64,000 nt of DNA from Annulohypoxylon bovei var. microspora (lineage: Eukaryota > Ascomycota > Sordariomycetes > Xylariales > Hypoxylaceae), in assembly GCA_022836615.1 (NCBI GenBank), contig MU405303.1, forward strand, positions 62,001 through 126,000, written 5' to 3'. Numbering within the stretch: position 1 is the stretch's first letter; the number at the start of each line of letters is the position of its first letter. The position numbers and the translations under genes were made by a program. Of this stretch, positions 34,465 to 46,647 are shown piece by piece. The notes under the pieces are model-generated. The model searched no databases. It was not told the origin of the DNA and saw only the letters and a program-made list of their open reading frames with translations.

Positions 34465-37400
34465 GCATAGGGGAGGTTGATTTCTTTTGGCGGAACATTT
34501 GGTTGAACGGGGGTTCTCCGAATGCATGCACTAGGTGCATTTTTGGTCCTGGTCTAGTTGCTCTCTGTTGATTGAGCTCACATATGATGAGCATAGGCAT
34601 CCCTAGGTATTTCGATGGGACGTAAGCCATCTGCTATGGGGGATTTTTCTCTTAGATCGATGCATTCCGGTTTCTGCTTCCTACTTCTTCCTATTTTCCT
34701 GCCATTCTTCTATTGCTGGTTTTCCGTGGTTGTGATTTTAGCTCGGGTTCTTGAAAACCTGGGGCCTTCGTGTCATTTGTTTCCGTTCTGACAAGAAAAA
34801 GTTTCTGGCATTTCCTTGAAAGCTTCTTTGATACCTCCAAGCATTTATTGATACGGCCGTGATGACACTGTCTTTTTTTTGTGTCGGGCTTAACGAAGTT
34901 ACGGTGCTGCTACTCTTCACTTCACCACTTCACCCCTTTAAGGCTGTGGGAGCAGGCTTCTTGATGGCCCGTGAGGAATAAAATTTACTTTTGGTTGGGA
35001 AAAGCTAAAGCAGAGGATGCTATGATGCCTCTCCGAGGGGAGATTGGATGTATGTATGTAGTCCTAAGCGAGTACTCTGGTCCGCAAAGGCAACCAGTTC
35101 GTAGCTCTTGAACAAAGATGATGATAAGTTAAGTTGAGTGCTAGCACTTGCACGTCTTGATGATCGCCTAATGCCTTTTTAATACTTGTCTGATTTGCAG
35201 TGGTTTCAAAAGCGCCAAAGCTTTAGTCATACCTGGATCTCTTTGATACTCTTGGAGACTTGTAACATTAGGGGTTTTTGAAAAGCTTCAAAACTGGAAG
35301 CAACCTACTACCCTCAGACTCTTTAATAAGCAGCCTTCAAACTTCAAAACTTCCAGACCACAGCTACTGTGCCATATGCTATTGATACTACATACTTTTA
35401 TCTCGGGCCTCGGCTCGAGGAATGAGATGTGACAATTCCAGTCGAAGGACGAACCCCCTTGCTTGCCTGGCGTCATTTGGGCTCGGAGCGTTGCGATCAT
35501 GCCCAACCCATCTATTAACGAAAAGGGACCATCCTTGCTTATTTTCCTCTATTTTCCTCAGCTCTCTTTAGGAAAACAGAAGACCCCTACCTTCGGATAT
35601 CGTTAAAGAGTTTTTTTTTAATCGGGATTGAGCGTTGACTAAACACGCCGGTTTTACCTAAGAGTATGGTTTAGTGGACGGTGCTTCTATGGTCGGAACG
35701 CTTGAACGCGCCACCGGCCGGGCCGGCAAAGGTAGTATCGCAGTCAGATCGACGAATGTGTGCAATGCAGCACACAGAGAACCGTCGAATAGGTTTGGCC
35801 GTTAGTCTGGGCTAATATGCTAATCTACGTATGGCCTACCTATGAGAAGGCCCCAGTCCGGCACGACTTTCGCGTTCTGTGGACCGGGCGCCCACTCCAA
35901 ATCATTCCTGCTGATTCTACTAACATCATCGTAATCATCATAGGACCCGGAAGAAAGATATTCGATGAAATTGGGACTAAAGAAGGAGGCAAATATTATA
36001 GCCTGATAGAGTGAGTATACTTGGAATTGGTAGGGAATAGGGGATGAACGATAAAAAAGGCCGATTCTCGCTTAGTGACATATCACATCATTGTCGTCTT
36101 CCGGTTGTAAGTGTTTTGGAGGTCTCAAAGGGTGATTGCGAAACGCGAGTTTCCTTGCAACCCGGATATGCCCTCTTTTCATGTTCTTGAGATTTGATAG
36201 TCTCTTTTTCGATTACTTATCATAAAGTGACATTAGAGCTAAGCTGGCCTAAGACAGGAAGCTCTTCGCTTTGGCGTTTTCAGCTTGAAAGGGCACTCGA
36301 GCTCCTCGAGGACGGTCGATGCTTTGTCTACCGGTTTCGTCGTGTTGTTGGTCGAAGCTCATGGAAAAGTTAGCCAATGGTATCTTTGTAGTAACGAATC
36401 TAACACCATCAACACACTATCAGTAACATCACATCAATATCCTCAGTACCAACATGGATACCTATACAATTTCTTGACATATTTGTTGCTGTTATAAGTA
36501 TCATCTAATAATAACTTTTCGACTACCTAAACTATTAATTGTTCATTACTGAGAGACAACCCATAGGTTCGTCTAGGTTGAAAAAAAAGTAGATTGCCGA
36601 TCCAGATGTTGCAATCTTAATCCCACATGCATCTGATTCCGTCGTTTGTAACCATCGCACAGAGGGTACTGTAACTACCTAGTACCTAATGCACGCAACA
36701 TGAGATGCGCTTCTGGTGCTGGTGCCGATGCCGATGTTTGTTTTTGATATCGTTTCTTCTTTTATCTTTTCTTTTTCGCTTTCTGATACTCTAGGTATCC
36801 AGTTATGTTTAGTTGGTTGGATGATACCAGGTATTAGTTGGATGAAATATTAACATGTTCCTTCTCTCCTAATCCAATGGAGAGAACCATTGAAGTCTAG
36901 GTATGATTATTATGAAATGTATTTTTTATAACAATCAATGGTTGAACCAATGATTTGGTTAAATTGTTCAACGTCTCAGTCACGCCTTCATGTTTTGTGC
37001 CTTGTGCTACGTGGATATTCGATCGGTCCCCCCTCCTTCCGCCCTGTTGCGTTTGCGCTCACTTAAGCCTTGGCTCTTGTTCTTTCACCCCAGTGGGTTC
37101 AGTGCCTTAATTAGTACCCAATCCACCCAACCTAAATGGTGGAGGTACATCCACGGATTCATCTGGGAAATCGACATGGTACCAGCTGGGTAGGGCAAAC
37201 CTACGCCTGTCCGTAGGTACCCAAAATCCACAAAAAAAGCAATCTTGCCCAGCACCTGGGCAGCTGCAGGTCACCAACTTACCCATGAATACCTAGGTCC
37301 ATGGGTCTACATACTTGGTATGGGCTTATCTCGTCCCTCCATCACTGATGTCTTTTCAGTCCCTCTCACACATTTTCTTGTCCTGACTGACGTATCCACC

Positions 37401-38055
37401 ATCCAATCCCCAAACCTCACGACACACAATCTGCGTCTACTACCATACTACCATACTACTACTCTCTCCTCTTTTTTTCTTCTATCTTCCTTTTTCCGCA
37501 TCGTCAACTTATTGCGGATCAAAATAATCCATACCGAGAGAACTCCTTAGTTTACCTTCTATAGATTCTCTTCATCATGAATACAGTACCTAAATCCTAA
37601 CACATTCTGCCTACTGTGCCGAGTTAACCAACCATACTAAAAACCTACTACAACCCACTGTATATCGCATTTGGGTACGACTACAGCCTTTGCCCATTCA
37701 TCATCCTTGTCCTTCCCCATTCTCGGCCATCCATTTTTTTTTTTATCTTTTTGTCTCCTGGTCCAAACACTCGACACACAAGCCAGCCAGCCAGCACCAG
37801 CACGAACTAGCGACGAGTGGTTAGCCAAGCCCGCATTCTAACACTACCTGGGTAGTGTAGTGAGCTCTTTGCTCGCTCCCCTCCTCTACTAATGCGCGTC
37901 TGACTAAGGAACTACGACGACAACAATCCTTTGGCCGGAATTGGCCATATTCGTATTTCCCCAATTTATCTTTACTCGACCGACTTCAACTATCGTCAAC
38001 CCCCCGCTGGACTTACTCCTGCGTCTTTTCTTCCCTTTTTTCCCGCCCGAACGCC
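34465..38055. other. Long intergenic region PUB1-YAK1
   Basis: About 3.6 kb, no supported coding region; all open frames are short and without recognisable domains. The first 0.6 kb should be PUB1 3' sequence. From about 37240 to 38055 the DNA is pyrimidine-rich with CTACTACCATACTAC-type repeats and long T runs, consistent with a long YAK1 5' leader. Confidence 0.5.
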
Positions 38056-40966
38056 ATGGATCAATGGCAGGGCTATTCCGACACCGCCGGCGGTCCTCGA
38101 AGATTCAACGGCGGTAATCAAATGACTCCAGGAAGAGAATATGGCCAGCAAACTGCCCAGGTTCAGCCGCCCGTCGGTTTCAAGTACGATCAATACCAAG
38201 GAGCGTTGAATTCGCATGCTTCGCCACAGAGCGCGACATCTCCCGTCACCACCCCGCAGCTTCGCGATGGGAACGGTGATGTCCCTATGCAGGATGTTCA
38301 TGACCCGTATGGGAGCATGAAATATCCCATGCGACCACATCATCAGTCGCATCTGTCTGGAGGCCGAGCTGCAAATCTTCACTCACCCTCCGAACCCTCT
38401 GCCGCTGCACAGCGGTATTCACCCATGGAAGTGTTATCGCCAACATCACCGTATGCACCTAAGTCGGCAACAAATCCGGCTCAATTTTCAGCGCCCCATA
38501 GCCAGCGCCAGTCGCCTACTCGTAGTGATTACCAGCCACACCAGTCCCAGAGCTCGTACTATACCCGACAGAATTCCCAACTTCCTCCCATTACGCCTTA
38601 CGCGAATTCTCAGGAAAACTACCCGTCGTCTGCTGTTTCGGCCTTAGATAGTGCCTATGCTAATGATCCGAAATCACCGAGGAGGGCGCTCCAGCCTACC
38701 GCGAACGTGCCTCTGGAGAAACGACCGGTGCCTCAATTCAAGAAGATCAGCGCCCTAACAGACTTGCGGCCCAAGGTTAACGCTCAACCACCGTTTCGTC
38801 GCGCAAACCCCGAAGGAGGTTTCATAAGTGTATGATGACTTATTATTATTACCAAGTATTTCTGTAGGCGTACCGATTCTAATTATTTTTGACAGCCTCT
38901 CCAAGCTCTTACTGTCCACCTGCCCGCGACGTATCGCATATGCAATCCCAACTTCAAATACGAGTCTTCTCGTAATCCCCGTCGGGTGCTCACCAAACCG
39001 AGCAAAGGGAGCAAGAATGATGGATATGATAATGAGGATAGCGATTATATTTTATATGTCAATGACATTCTCGGCTCGGAGGAAGCCGGTCACAAGTACG
39101 CTGCGCTTTTTAATATCCTCTTCCGAGCTATTCTAATCTTCCCCGTAGGAATCGATATCTCATATTAGATGTTCTTGGGCAAGGCACCTTTGGCCAGGTC
39201 GTCAAGTGTCAGAACTTGAAGACCCAAGAGGTCGTTGCTGTCAAGGTCATCAAGAACAGAACAGCGTATTTCAACCAGAGTATGATGGAGGTGTCTGTCC
39301 TAGACTTGGTAAGGCTCAAAATTCAAAGTAAACAAGCTGTCTATGTCCTCGGACTAACGATTACGTAGTTAAACACAAAGCTCGACAAGAATGATGATCA
39401 CCATCTCCTCCGGCTTAAGGATACATTTATCCACCGACAGCATCTTTGCTTGGTATTCGAATTACTAAGTGTGAACCTTTACGAGCTTATCAAGCAGAAT
39501 CAGTTCCGAGGTCTCAGTACGACGCTCGTGCGAGTATTTGCGCAGCAGCTTCTCAACGGTCTCGCTCTCCTGAACAAGGCGCGACTGATACACTGCGACT
39601 TGAAACCGGAAAATATCTTATTAAAGAATCTCGAGAGTCCGATCATCAAGATTATAGATTTTGGATCGGCTTGTGATGAACGACAGACGGTGTACACGTA
39701 CATTCAGTCCCGATTCTACCGATCACCCGAAGTATTACTAGGCCTACCGTATTCTTCGGCAATCGACATGTGGTCGCTCGGCTGTATCGTAGTCGAGCTA
39801 TTTTTGGGACTGCCGCTGTTCCCAGGTTCGTCCGAGTACAACCAGGTCTCAAGAATTGTCGAGATGCTCGGAAACCCACCGAACTGGATGATCGAGGTAG
39901 GCAAGCAGGCCGGCGATTTCTTCGAGAAGAGGCAGGATGAGTTCGGCCGGAAAACGTATCATCTCAAGAGTATGGAGCAATACTCCCGAGAGCGTGGAAC
40001 GAAAGAACAACCTAGTAAGAAGTACTTTCAAGCGAGCACCCTACCCGAGATTATCAAATCGTACCCGATGCCGCGGAAGAACATGAAACAGAGTGAGATC
40101 GATCGAGGTAGGAATAATTTACTGAGCTATGTAGACTTCGGCGTTGGCTAACCTAGATTCTAGAAATGAACAACCGAGTTGCCTTCATCGATTTCGTTCG
40201 AGGCTTGCTAACCATTAGCCCATTGGAGAGATGGTCGCCCCAACAGGCCAAATTGCACCCCTTCATAACCCAGCAGAAGTTTACCGGTCCTTTCGTCCCA
40301 CCCATGAATCTGAAGGCTAGCTCCCTCAACCGCTCTCCGGCTCCTGGAACTCAGCAGCAGCAACAGGCAGCCGAACTCAGCAAGCAAAGGGCACAGCAAG
40401 CGCAAGCTCAAGCTCAAGCAGCCGCTCAAGGAGCTTACGCGATGCAACCGGCCCAGTACCAAGCTACTCCGCACGCACAACCTTCGTTGTATGGGAGCAA
40501 TGGTCTGTACACGCCTGGAAGCAGCCATACTGGCGCCCCACCGCCTTATTCTGCCCAGCAGTCCCCTTACGGCCAAATGGTTATGGGACAACCACCCGCG
40601 CAGATGCCGCCAGCGAATTATGGTGTTCCGCAACCGAATCTATACCAACAAGCTACGGTTCGAGCAGGTCGTCAACGCGCGTCAACGATGGATCAGCAGC
40701 AAAGTGGTATACCTGCCGCCATCCAGAGAGTTGCTAGCCATCTAGATCCCAGCCAACCCATTAGACTACAGCCTAGCCCGGCATACTATCCGCCGCCTGC
40801 CGATGGCATAGGCCTTACAGATCCTGGAGCAGGTAGGGTAGCTGGCAGAAGAGATAGTAGAGCCCAAAGAGGAGGTGCTAGAGGTAACCGAGATTTCATT
40901 CGTAATCTGGAGGAGAGAACTCTTGAAGAAGGATTCATGGGTGGGGGTCAAAGTCCGTGGGCGTGA
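38056..40966 (+). CDS. YAK1: Dual-specificity protein kinase Yak1 (DYRK family)
   Basis: Exons 38056-38829, 38896-39095, 39149-39308, 39369-40107 and 40164-40966 (introns 66, 53, 60 and 56 bp) give about 891 residues. Yak1 is a stress- and nutrient-responsive growth inhibitor kinase downstream of PKA and TOR. The N-terminal 258 residues are disordered, Gln/Ser/Pro-rich. Kinase marks: GQGTFGQV (335-342), Lys357 in VAVKVIKN, catalytic HCDLKPEN with Asp455, DFG Asp475, and the DYRK activation loop YTY (Tyr487, Tyr489) before SRFYRSPEV. The second tyrosine is the one DYRKs autophosphorylate. A HPFI motif closes the domain. A Gln/Ala-rich region and an Arg/Gly tail follow. Exon 2 was joined by the NRYLILDVLG sequence that spans intron 2. 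Confidence 0.95.
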
Positions 40967-43159
40967 AGAATGTTCCATGCGATGATGTCCCACGAATCAG
41001 ACGCACATGTATCACCTTGTCGAGACAACTCGGTAAGAACCGAACCGTCTAGGTTCCGCTACAAAACTTCGCTCGGTTGGTAGCCAGTTACATTGACCTT
41101 CGATATGGGGATACCTCTGGGATGCTTTTTTCACAGCTCTACGTTAGCTTGTCGGTCTCGCGTTTTACGGACCGGGCAGGCATGTATGATACCCACAGAA
41201 CATAGGGTGCAACTCTAGATTGCCCAAAAAGTTTTATTTTCTTCTTTTTTCCCATCCGCTGCTACAAATTCAGTACAGTACAGTCGGGGATTGATGATTT
41301 TGAGGGCGCATATAGCACCGGCGGGGAGCAGTTTGGCAGAGTGCCTCTACGAGAGCCTCTACATCGGCATAGGTTGAAGGGCAGGTAGGGCTACCTACGG
41401 GGGCAAACTCGGAGCGAAGAGGGTGTCACGTAGGGAACGCACTCCCTTAGTTACGCGAAATAGTCCTGGGGCGCGGATGGATCATCAGGGAATCCGTTCG
41501 CGACGACTGTTTCTATGTACGGGGACGACGAGCTTCTCGGTAGAACTTTTTACCCTACTTCTATCGAAAAGGAGATTCTTCACGGCAACATCTCGCGCCG
41601 GGGAGTCATGGACGGGTGAACTAGGTGAGGAAGGAAATGGAACGCAAAACTTGCCCGAGGACTAAGCATGACGGGTGGTGGTGGCCTTTTGCTTTTGCCT
41701 TTTTTTTTAACGACATCGGTAGGCTAGGTTAAGCTACCTGGGAGGCAGGTAGGGTGCATACTTTAAACAGAGACACATGACCTGGAACCTGAAGGTGAAA
41801 TTTATGCCTGGTGTGTATGTGTGTGAATGTGAAATATGTAAATGCATATGCGTAACTATGCGTACTTGGCTAGGTAGGTTTCAAGATTGGGGTAGTAGGT
41901 AGGTGTGTAGATGCGTAGGTGAGGAGGATAGGAGTAGATAAGCGGAATCGGGCGGCGAGGGTGAGATGAGCCCTAACCAAGATATGAACGATGCTGTACT
42001 CGCTGTATGGATGAGCTTACGTGAACGATAGACACCACTGCTAAATTTCTCAACGTTGTGTCGTTTGGGTAATAGATAATGCTAAGTATTGACATCTGAT
42101 ATCTTGGTATTGTTTTGCTAGAAGGCCGGATGACAAGTGCTCGTACAATAAGCATCCCGTTCTGTTTAAGGGGCTGTGGAATGGGACTTCAAACATTTTA
42201 GCTAGGCTTTGTATTGTTCTTACCATTTCCTACTCCTCGTTTTCACTAGGTAACCTACGGGTTACTTGTTTGGTGTAAGTAGTGCTGCTGGTGGAATAGG
42301 GGTTGTGATTGTAGTTTTGGTTTTGGTTGGCGATGGGATGGGGATGAGATCGAGAAAACGAGGGGTATACCATAAATAAGTACTGCTCGCTATAATCGAG
42401 TACGTAGTCAAATGTTGGTTTACCATCCCAACCTGTTTTATCATACCTTAATAGGTACTTACGTAGAGATTTCACAGTCGTCCCTCTAGAACAGATTATC
42501 GGTCTAGTGTTGGTATGTAGGTATATGTCTTGGCGATCTTCGACTCTAAGGCAACACATTTCACGAAGAACAACAAGTCAAGAGATATCATGGTACAAAA
42601 TCAATGGATATTTCCTTGACCGTCAGCCCGGCTACCTAAGGTAGGCAGGCTATCCCAAATGGCATGACACGACAAGACTACCACGCCTTCCTAGACCCCC
42701 GAGTCCCTATTACCACCCTCACATGAGGTTGTCGAAGTCGAAGTATGAAAGTCTTTCCCTCCCTATCAGAGGGCAACTTTTCACTCATCCACGCAGAATA
42801 CAAAAACGCAGAAGGTGTGTTTAGTTTTGTTGGTACAATTGCAACCAAGGACAGTGGCAGGAATCCTAGTAGACGTTTCGTTGACCTGTTTTGTTACATA
42901 GCATCTAGTACCCTGTGCCGAATACCTAGTGTCCTCCTTCCATGACAGAGATAATTTCGGAAACGCGGTACCTTCGGAAGTTTGTGGCCTCCGACGAGGA
43001 GCGGTCGAACGAATCCGTCTACCACCACCAACAATCACTGCAGTAGTGGTCTGCCCATCCCGTCGGATTGCTCGGGCAAAAGCGGCGGTTGAATGCATTA
43101 CCGTAATCATAGTCGTCTAGTCTCATGTCGTTCGTCGCTTCGACACCTGACCAGTGATC
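40967..43159. other. Convergent intergenic region YAK1-RRM gene
   Basis: About 2.2 kb without a supported gene. TAGGTA/TACCTA words are dense at 41380-41410, 41720-41755 and 41865-41930. Open frames at 42230-42559 (minus) and 42781-43110 (minus) have no domain and probably are chance or 3' untranslated sequence. Confidence 0.5.
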
Positions 43160-44378
43160 CTACCTACCGGCGCGGAAACCTCTGCCTCGACGACTGTCGT
43201 TGTTATTATTGAAGCCATTGGTCTTAGGAACCATCTTGTCACTGTAAAGGCCTCCGTTCTGATGGGAGGCATCCCGGTCATCGGTGTCCATCAGATCATT
43301 AAACCCCATTCGTCCGTCAACCACTACGTTACCTCCCTGCCGGGTCTCATGGTCGCGTTGGGCTCGAGGTCCAGTCGGAGGTGAGAGGGGGCCGCCAGGC
43401 TTCAGGTACACATTCAAGGTTCGACCATCAGCCTAATATGTTTGTTAGTATGCTGTGTGTAAGATAGCCTAGAGGAAAAAAAACTAACAGTCTCATTGTT
43501 GAAGGTCTGGATAACCTGAAGTGCTCCTTCCTTGCTCTCGAAGGCAATCTCGGCGATGACAAGAGGATGGGTCTTGACTAGATGGCAGCTGCTAACCAGA
43601 CCGCCAATAGGTGTCATCGCACTCTCAATATCGGCGGCTGTGGTTCCCGGCGCAAAGTTCTGTGCCATGACCACAAAAGGTCCTGCCAAACCCTTGATGG
43701 ATATTCCCGAAGCCGAAGGGCCAGTCGGTGGCTGTTGCCAATTGATTTGTTGATCCGCCGCAGGCGAAGAGGTTGTACGCTGAAGAGCACTAAGGAGCAC
43801 ATCTGTGCGTCGAGGTGTTTGGCGTCGAGGTGTTGTCTGGGATCGAGAGATGGGGGTGCCTGGGGCATGGATTCGGGAAGCTAAAGAATTGGGATCCTTC
43901 TGCGCCTTGGCACCTTTGCCACGCGCATTATGAAGATCATGCGTCCATTCGTGGTTGATACTACCGGAGGGGGTACGCGCGGTTAAAGATTGTCGCTTCA
44001 CGAGGTGTTAAGTTAGCTTTCAACATTCAATATCTGTAAACAAATATTTAAGAGATAGAGTTTGCCATACTTTCTTAACTCCAGCTCGACTTGCGAACGA
44101 TCCTCCGCTAGGCGCACTGGAGCGGCGATTGTCATCTCGCTTGAAGATACGTGCGGCAAGAGCTTCATTCTTCTTGCGCTCGCGACCTAGGTAGTCAAAA
44201 TATTAGCTTGCTAGGTTCGGCATTTGTAGTTGTGACCTTGTGAGGGAGTTCGTCTTAAGAGCTGTCCATCAATTTACTTACCAGCATTGATAATCTTATC
44301 AAACTCGGTCGCATGTTGTTTGGCTGCATTCGGCTTGGTTGCCTTTTGCTTGGTTGCGTTTGGCTTTGCCTTCGCCAT
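43160..44378 (-). CDS. RRM-domain RNA-binding protein
   Basis: Exons 44378-44282, 44186-44071, 43995-43489 and 43432-43160 give 330 residues. An RRM-like fold covers about residues 177-255 (GPFVVMAQNFAPGTT..IESAM; a second strand pair EIAFESKEGALQVIQTFN; last strand RTLNVYLK split by the third intron). The N-terminus is basic (MAKAKPNATK, then RERKKNEALAARIFKRDD) and the C-terminus ends in an Arg/Gly cluster (RRGRGFRAGR), as in mRNA-binding and export adaptors. I do not recognise the exact orthologue; a Yra1/Mlo3-type function is only a guess. It is divergent from ribosomal protein uL2, with 636 bp between the starts. Introns show good branch sites (ACTAAC before exon 4). Confidence 0.8.
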
Positions 44379-45014
44379 GATTTCTTAGTAAGCTCACGTC
44401 TCGAGCTTTGCAACCAATGACGTTAAGGGGTAGTAGTAAATGAGAACGGAAGAGGGTTCTAATCGATTCACAAATGAGACGAATTGGAAAGGGAAAAGAG
44501 TTGAAGTATTGTCAATTAAGACAACACAAGTTATTTGGTGTGACCGGTTTCGATGTTGAAAGATGTGAGAAGTGCGAAAGACTGAACTCGACCACGATCT
44601 CAGTACATAGATAATGGGTGTGGAGCTGATGAGGGATGAGAGTTGCAAGGTTCAAAAAAGCGCGAACTTCAAAAAGGGTCGCGCGTCTATTCAATCAAAT
44701 TATGGGGCTATGGGGGCAAATCAATACGTACCGGAATCAAGAACCCACATGCATGCTCTCTAATTACATAATCAAGAATATTGGAACCCCAGGGCTTGCA
44801 GCTGCAAAGAAGAAGCTAGGGCCAGCCACAAAAATACGTACTCCAAGCGATTAGGGTCAAACGGTGAGGCGCAACCCACACAAACTTTCTACATTGAAGG
44901 AAAATTGTAGGCTCTCTAATTTCGGCCGCATCTTCCAAAATTCTTCAATCACCCAAACACTCCAAACCTCCATTCTCTTTCAACATCACGAATTACGCAC
45001 AATAGACCAGCACC
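44379..45014. promoter_or_regulatory. Shared divergent promoter region, RRM gene and uL2
   Basis: This 636-bp stretch separates the start codons of the RRM protein (minus) and ribosomal protein uL2 (plus). No coding frame is supported inside. A bidirectional arrangement is a reading of the layout; no specific factor site is claimed. Confidence 0.5.
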
Positions 45015-46016
45015 ATGGGTCGCGTGGTATGTTTGATATTTCTAATATTGTTTTTATATTTGTCTGGACTGTCTGCTAATCAATGCGATAAATAGATTCG
45101 TAACCAGAGAAAGGGTCACGGTGGTATCTTCAGTAAGTCTAAGTCTTCGCCAGCAGCGCTTCTCAGTTTCAGCACTCGCATCGATTACAATCGAATTATT
45201 TTTCCTATCGCGAACTATTTCAACTCACATTTGATTTCTTCTAGCCTCCATCACCCGTCTACGAAAGGCTCCCGCCAAGTTCCGATCTCTCGACTATGCC
45301 GAGCGCCATGGTTACGTACGAGGTGTGATCAAGGAGATCCTCCACGACCCGGGTCGTGGTGCTCCTCTCGCCCGCGTCGTCTTCCGTTCTCCCTACAAGT
45401 TCAAGCAGATTACCGAGACCTTCATCGCCAACGAGGGCATGTACACCGGTCAATTCATCTACGCCGGCAAGAACGCCGCTCTCACCGTCGGCAACGTCCT
45501 ACCCCTCGCCTCGATGCCCGAAGGTACCGTCATCTCGAACGTGGAGGAGAAGGTTGGTGACCGAGGAACTCTCGGCCGCACTTCCGGCAACTACATCACA
45601 GTCGTCGGCCACAACCCCGACGAGGGCAAGACCCGAATCAAGCTTCCCTCCGGTGCCAAGAAGGTTGTCAGCAGCAGCTCCCGAGGAATGATCGGTATCG
45701 TCGCTGGTGGTGGCCGAACCGACAAGCCTCTCCTGAAGGCCTCGCGTGCCAAGCATAAGTTCGCCGTCAAGCGTAACAGCTGGCCCAAGACTCGTGGTGT
45801 TGCCATGAACCCCGTCGACCATCCCCACGGTGGTGTAAGTAGAATTGGATCTGACGAGATACGGAAGAAGACGCTGACATTAGTTCTTAGGGTAACCATC
45901 AACATATCGGTAAAGCCTCCACAATCTCCCGATACGCGGCACAAGGTCAAAAGGCGGGTCTCATTGCGGCGAGACGGACGGGTCTGCTACGTGGTACCCA
46001 GAAGGTGAAGGAGTAA
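45015..46016 (+). CDS. RPL2: 60S ribosomal protein uL2 (yeast L2, mammalian L8)
   Basis: Exons 45015-45026, 45096-45132, 45245-45834 and 45891-46016 give 254 residues, the same length as the yeast protein. The first exon codes only MGRV, followed by IRNQRKGHGGIF in a second tiny exon. uL2 is a core protein of the large subunit near the peptidyl-transferase centre. The invariant GVAMNPVDHPHGGG loop spans the third intron and ends in NHQHIGKAS. Early introns next to the start codon are common in ribosomal protein genes and may aid expression. C-terminal RRTGLLRGTQK is conserved. The intron phases restore the family sequence exactly, which fixes the exon limits with high certainty. Confidence 0.98.
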
Positions 46017-46647
46017 AATGGGTTACCCAGGTCATGGTTCATCAAGGCGGCTGGAGTTTTACTTGATTGCGCTTTGCATCCATCTAGGTACTGGTGAGCT
46101 ATGATAATGAGATAGGCTCAATGGAAGTACCCGGCATGAAATCCTTTCTACGCATCATTTTGCGATTGATACCTCGTGAAGTTGATGGAGAGCTACGATT
46201 GACGAGTGGTAGTCCTATGTCATTAGGAGGAATTCGGTCGAGCTCGCTCGATATTCGGTATGTCTACTAAGTAGTTATGTACATATTCGAACAAAGGATA
46301 AGTGTAAAAGTTCCAACAGATGAATTAAACTGTAGCCAAGTCTCGCGTGACGAGATCACCTGCAACGAATGGAACCATACCGTAGATGGGCTATGTATGT
46401 ATGTATTTCTAGGGGCATGATATCATACGATAGCCCGGCTCCGCTCTCCGGATTCTGGGGGGCGAACCTCGATAAGGAAGCTTGCTGGTTAACTTAAAAA
46501 ATGGACATTGCTCTTCAACCGGGAAACTGCCAGCATCATTGTATCACTATTCTTACCTATTTATGTAACAAGCCGCATGGAGGTAATTGGCAGGAATCAT
46601 CGGAACTTATAAGTAAGAAGTTTCCAATTTAGACATAATACACCGAT
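46017..46647. other. Intergenic region uL2-adenosine kinase
   Basis: About 630 bp between two plus-strand genes. It should hold the uL2 3' end and the adenosine kinase promoter. No coding region is supported. Confidence 0.55.

Noticed and set aside
42230..43110. Open frames between YAK1 and the RRM gene (42230-42559 and 42781-43110, minus)
   Set aside because: No recognisable domain; the second lies just beyond the stop of the RRM gene and is probably its 3' untranslated region.
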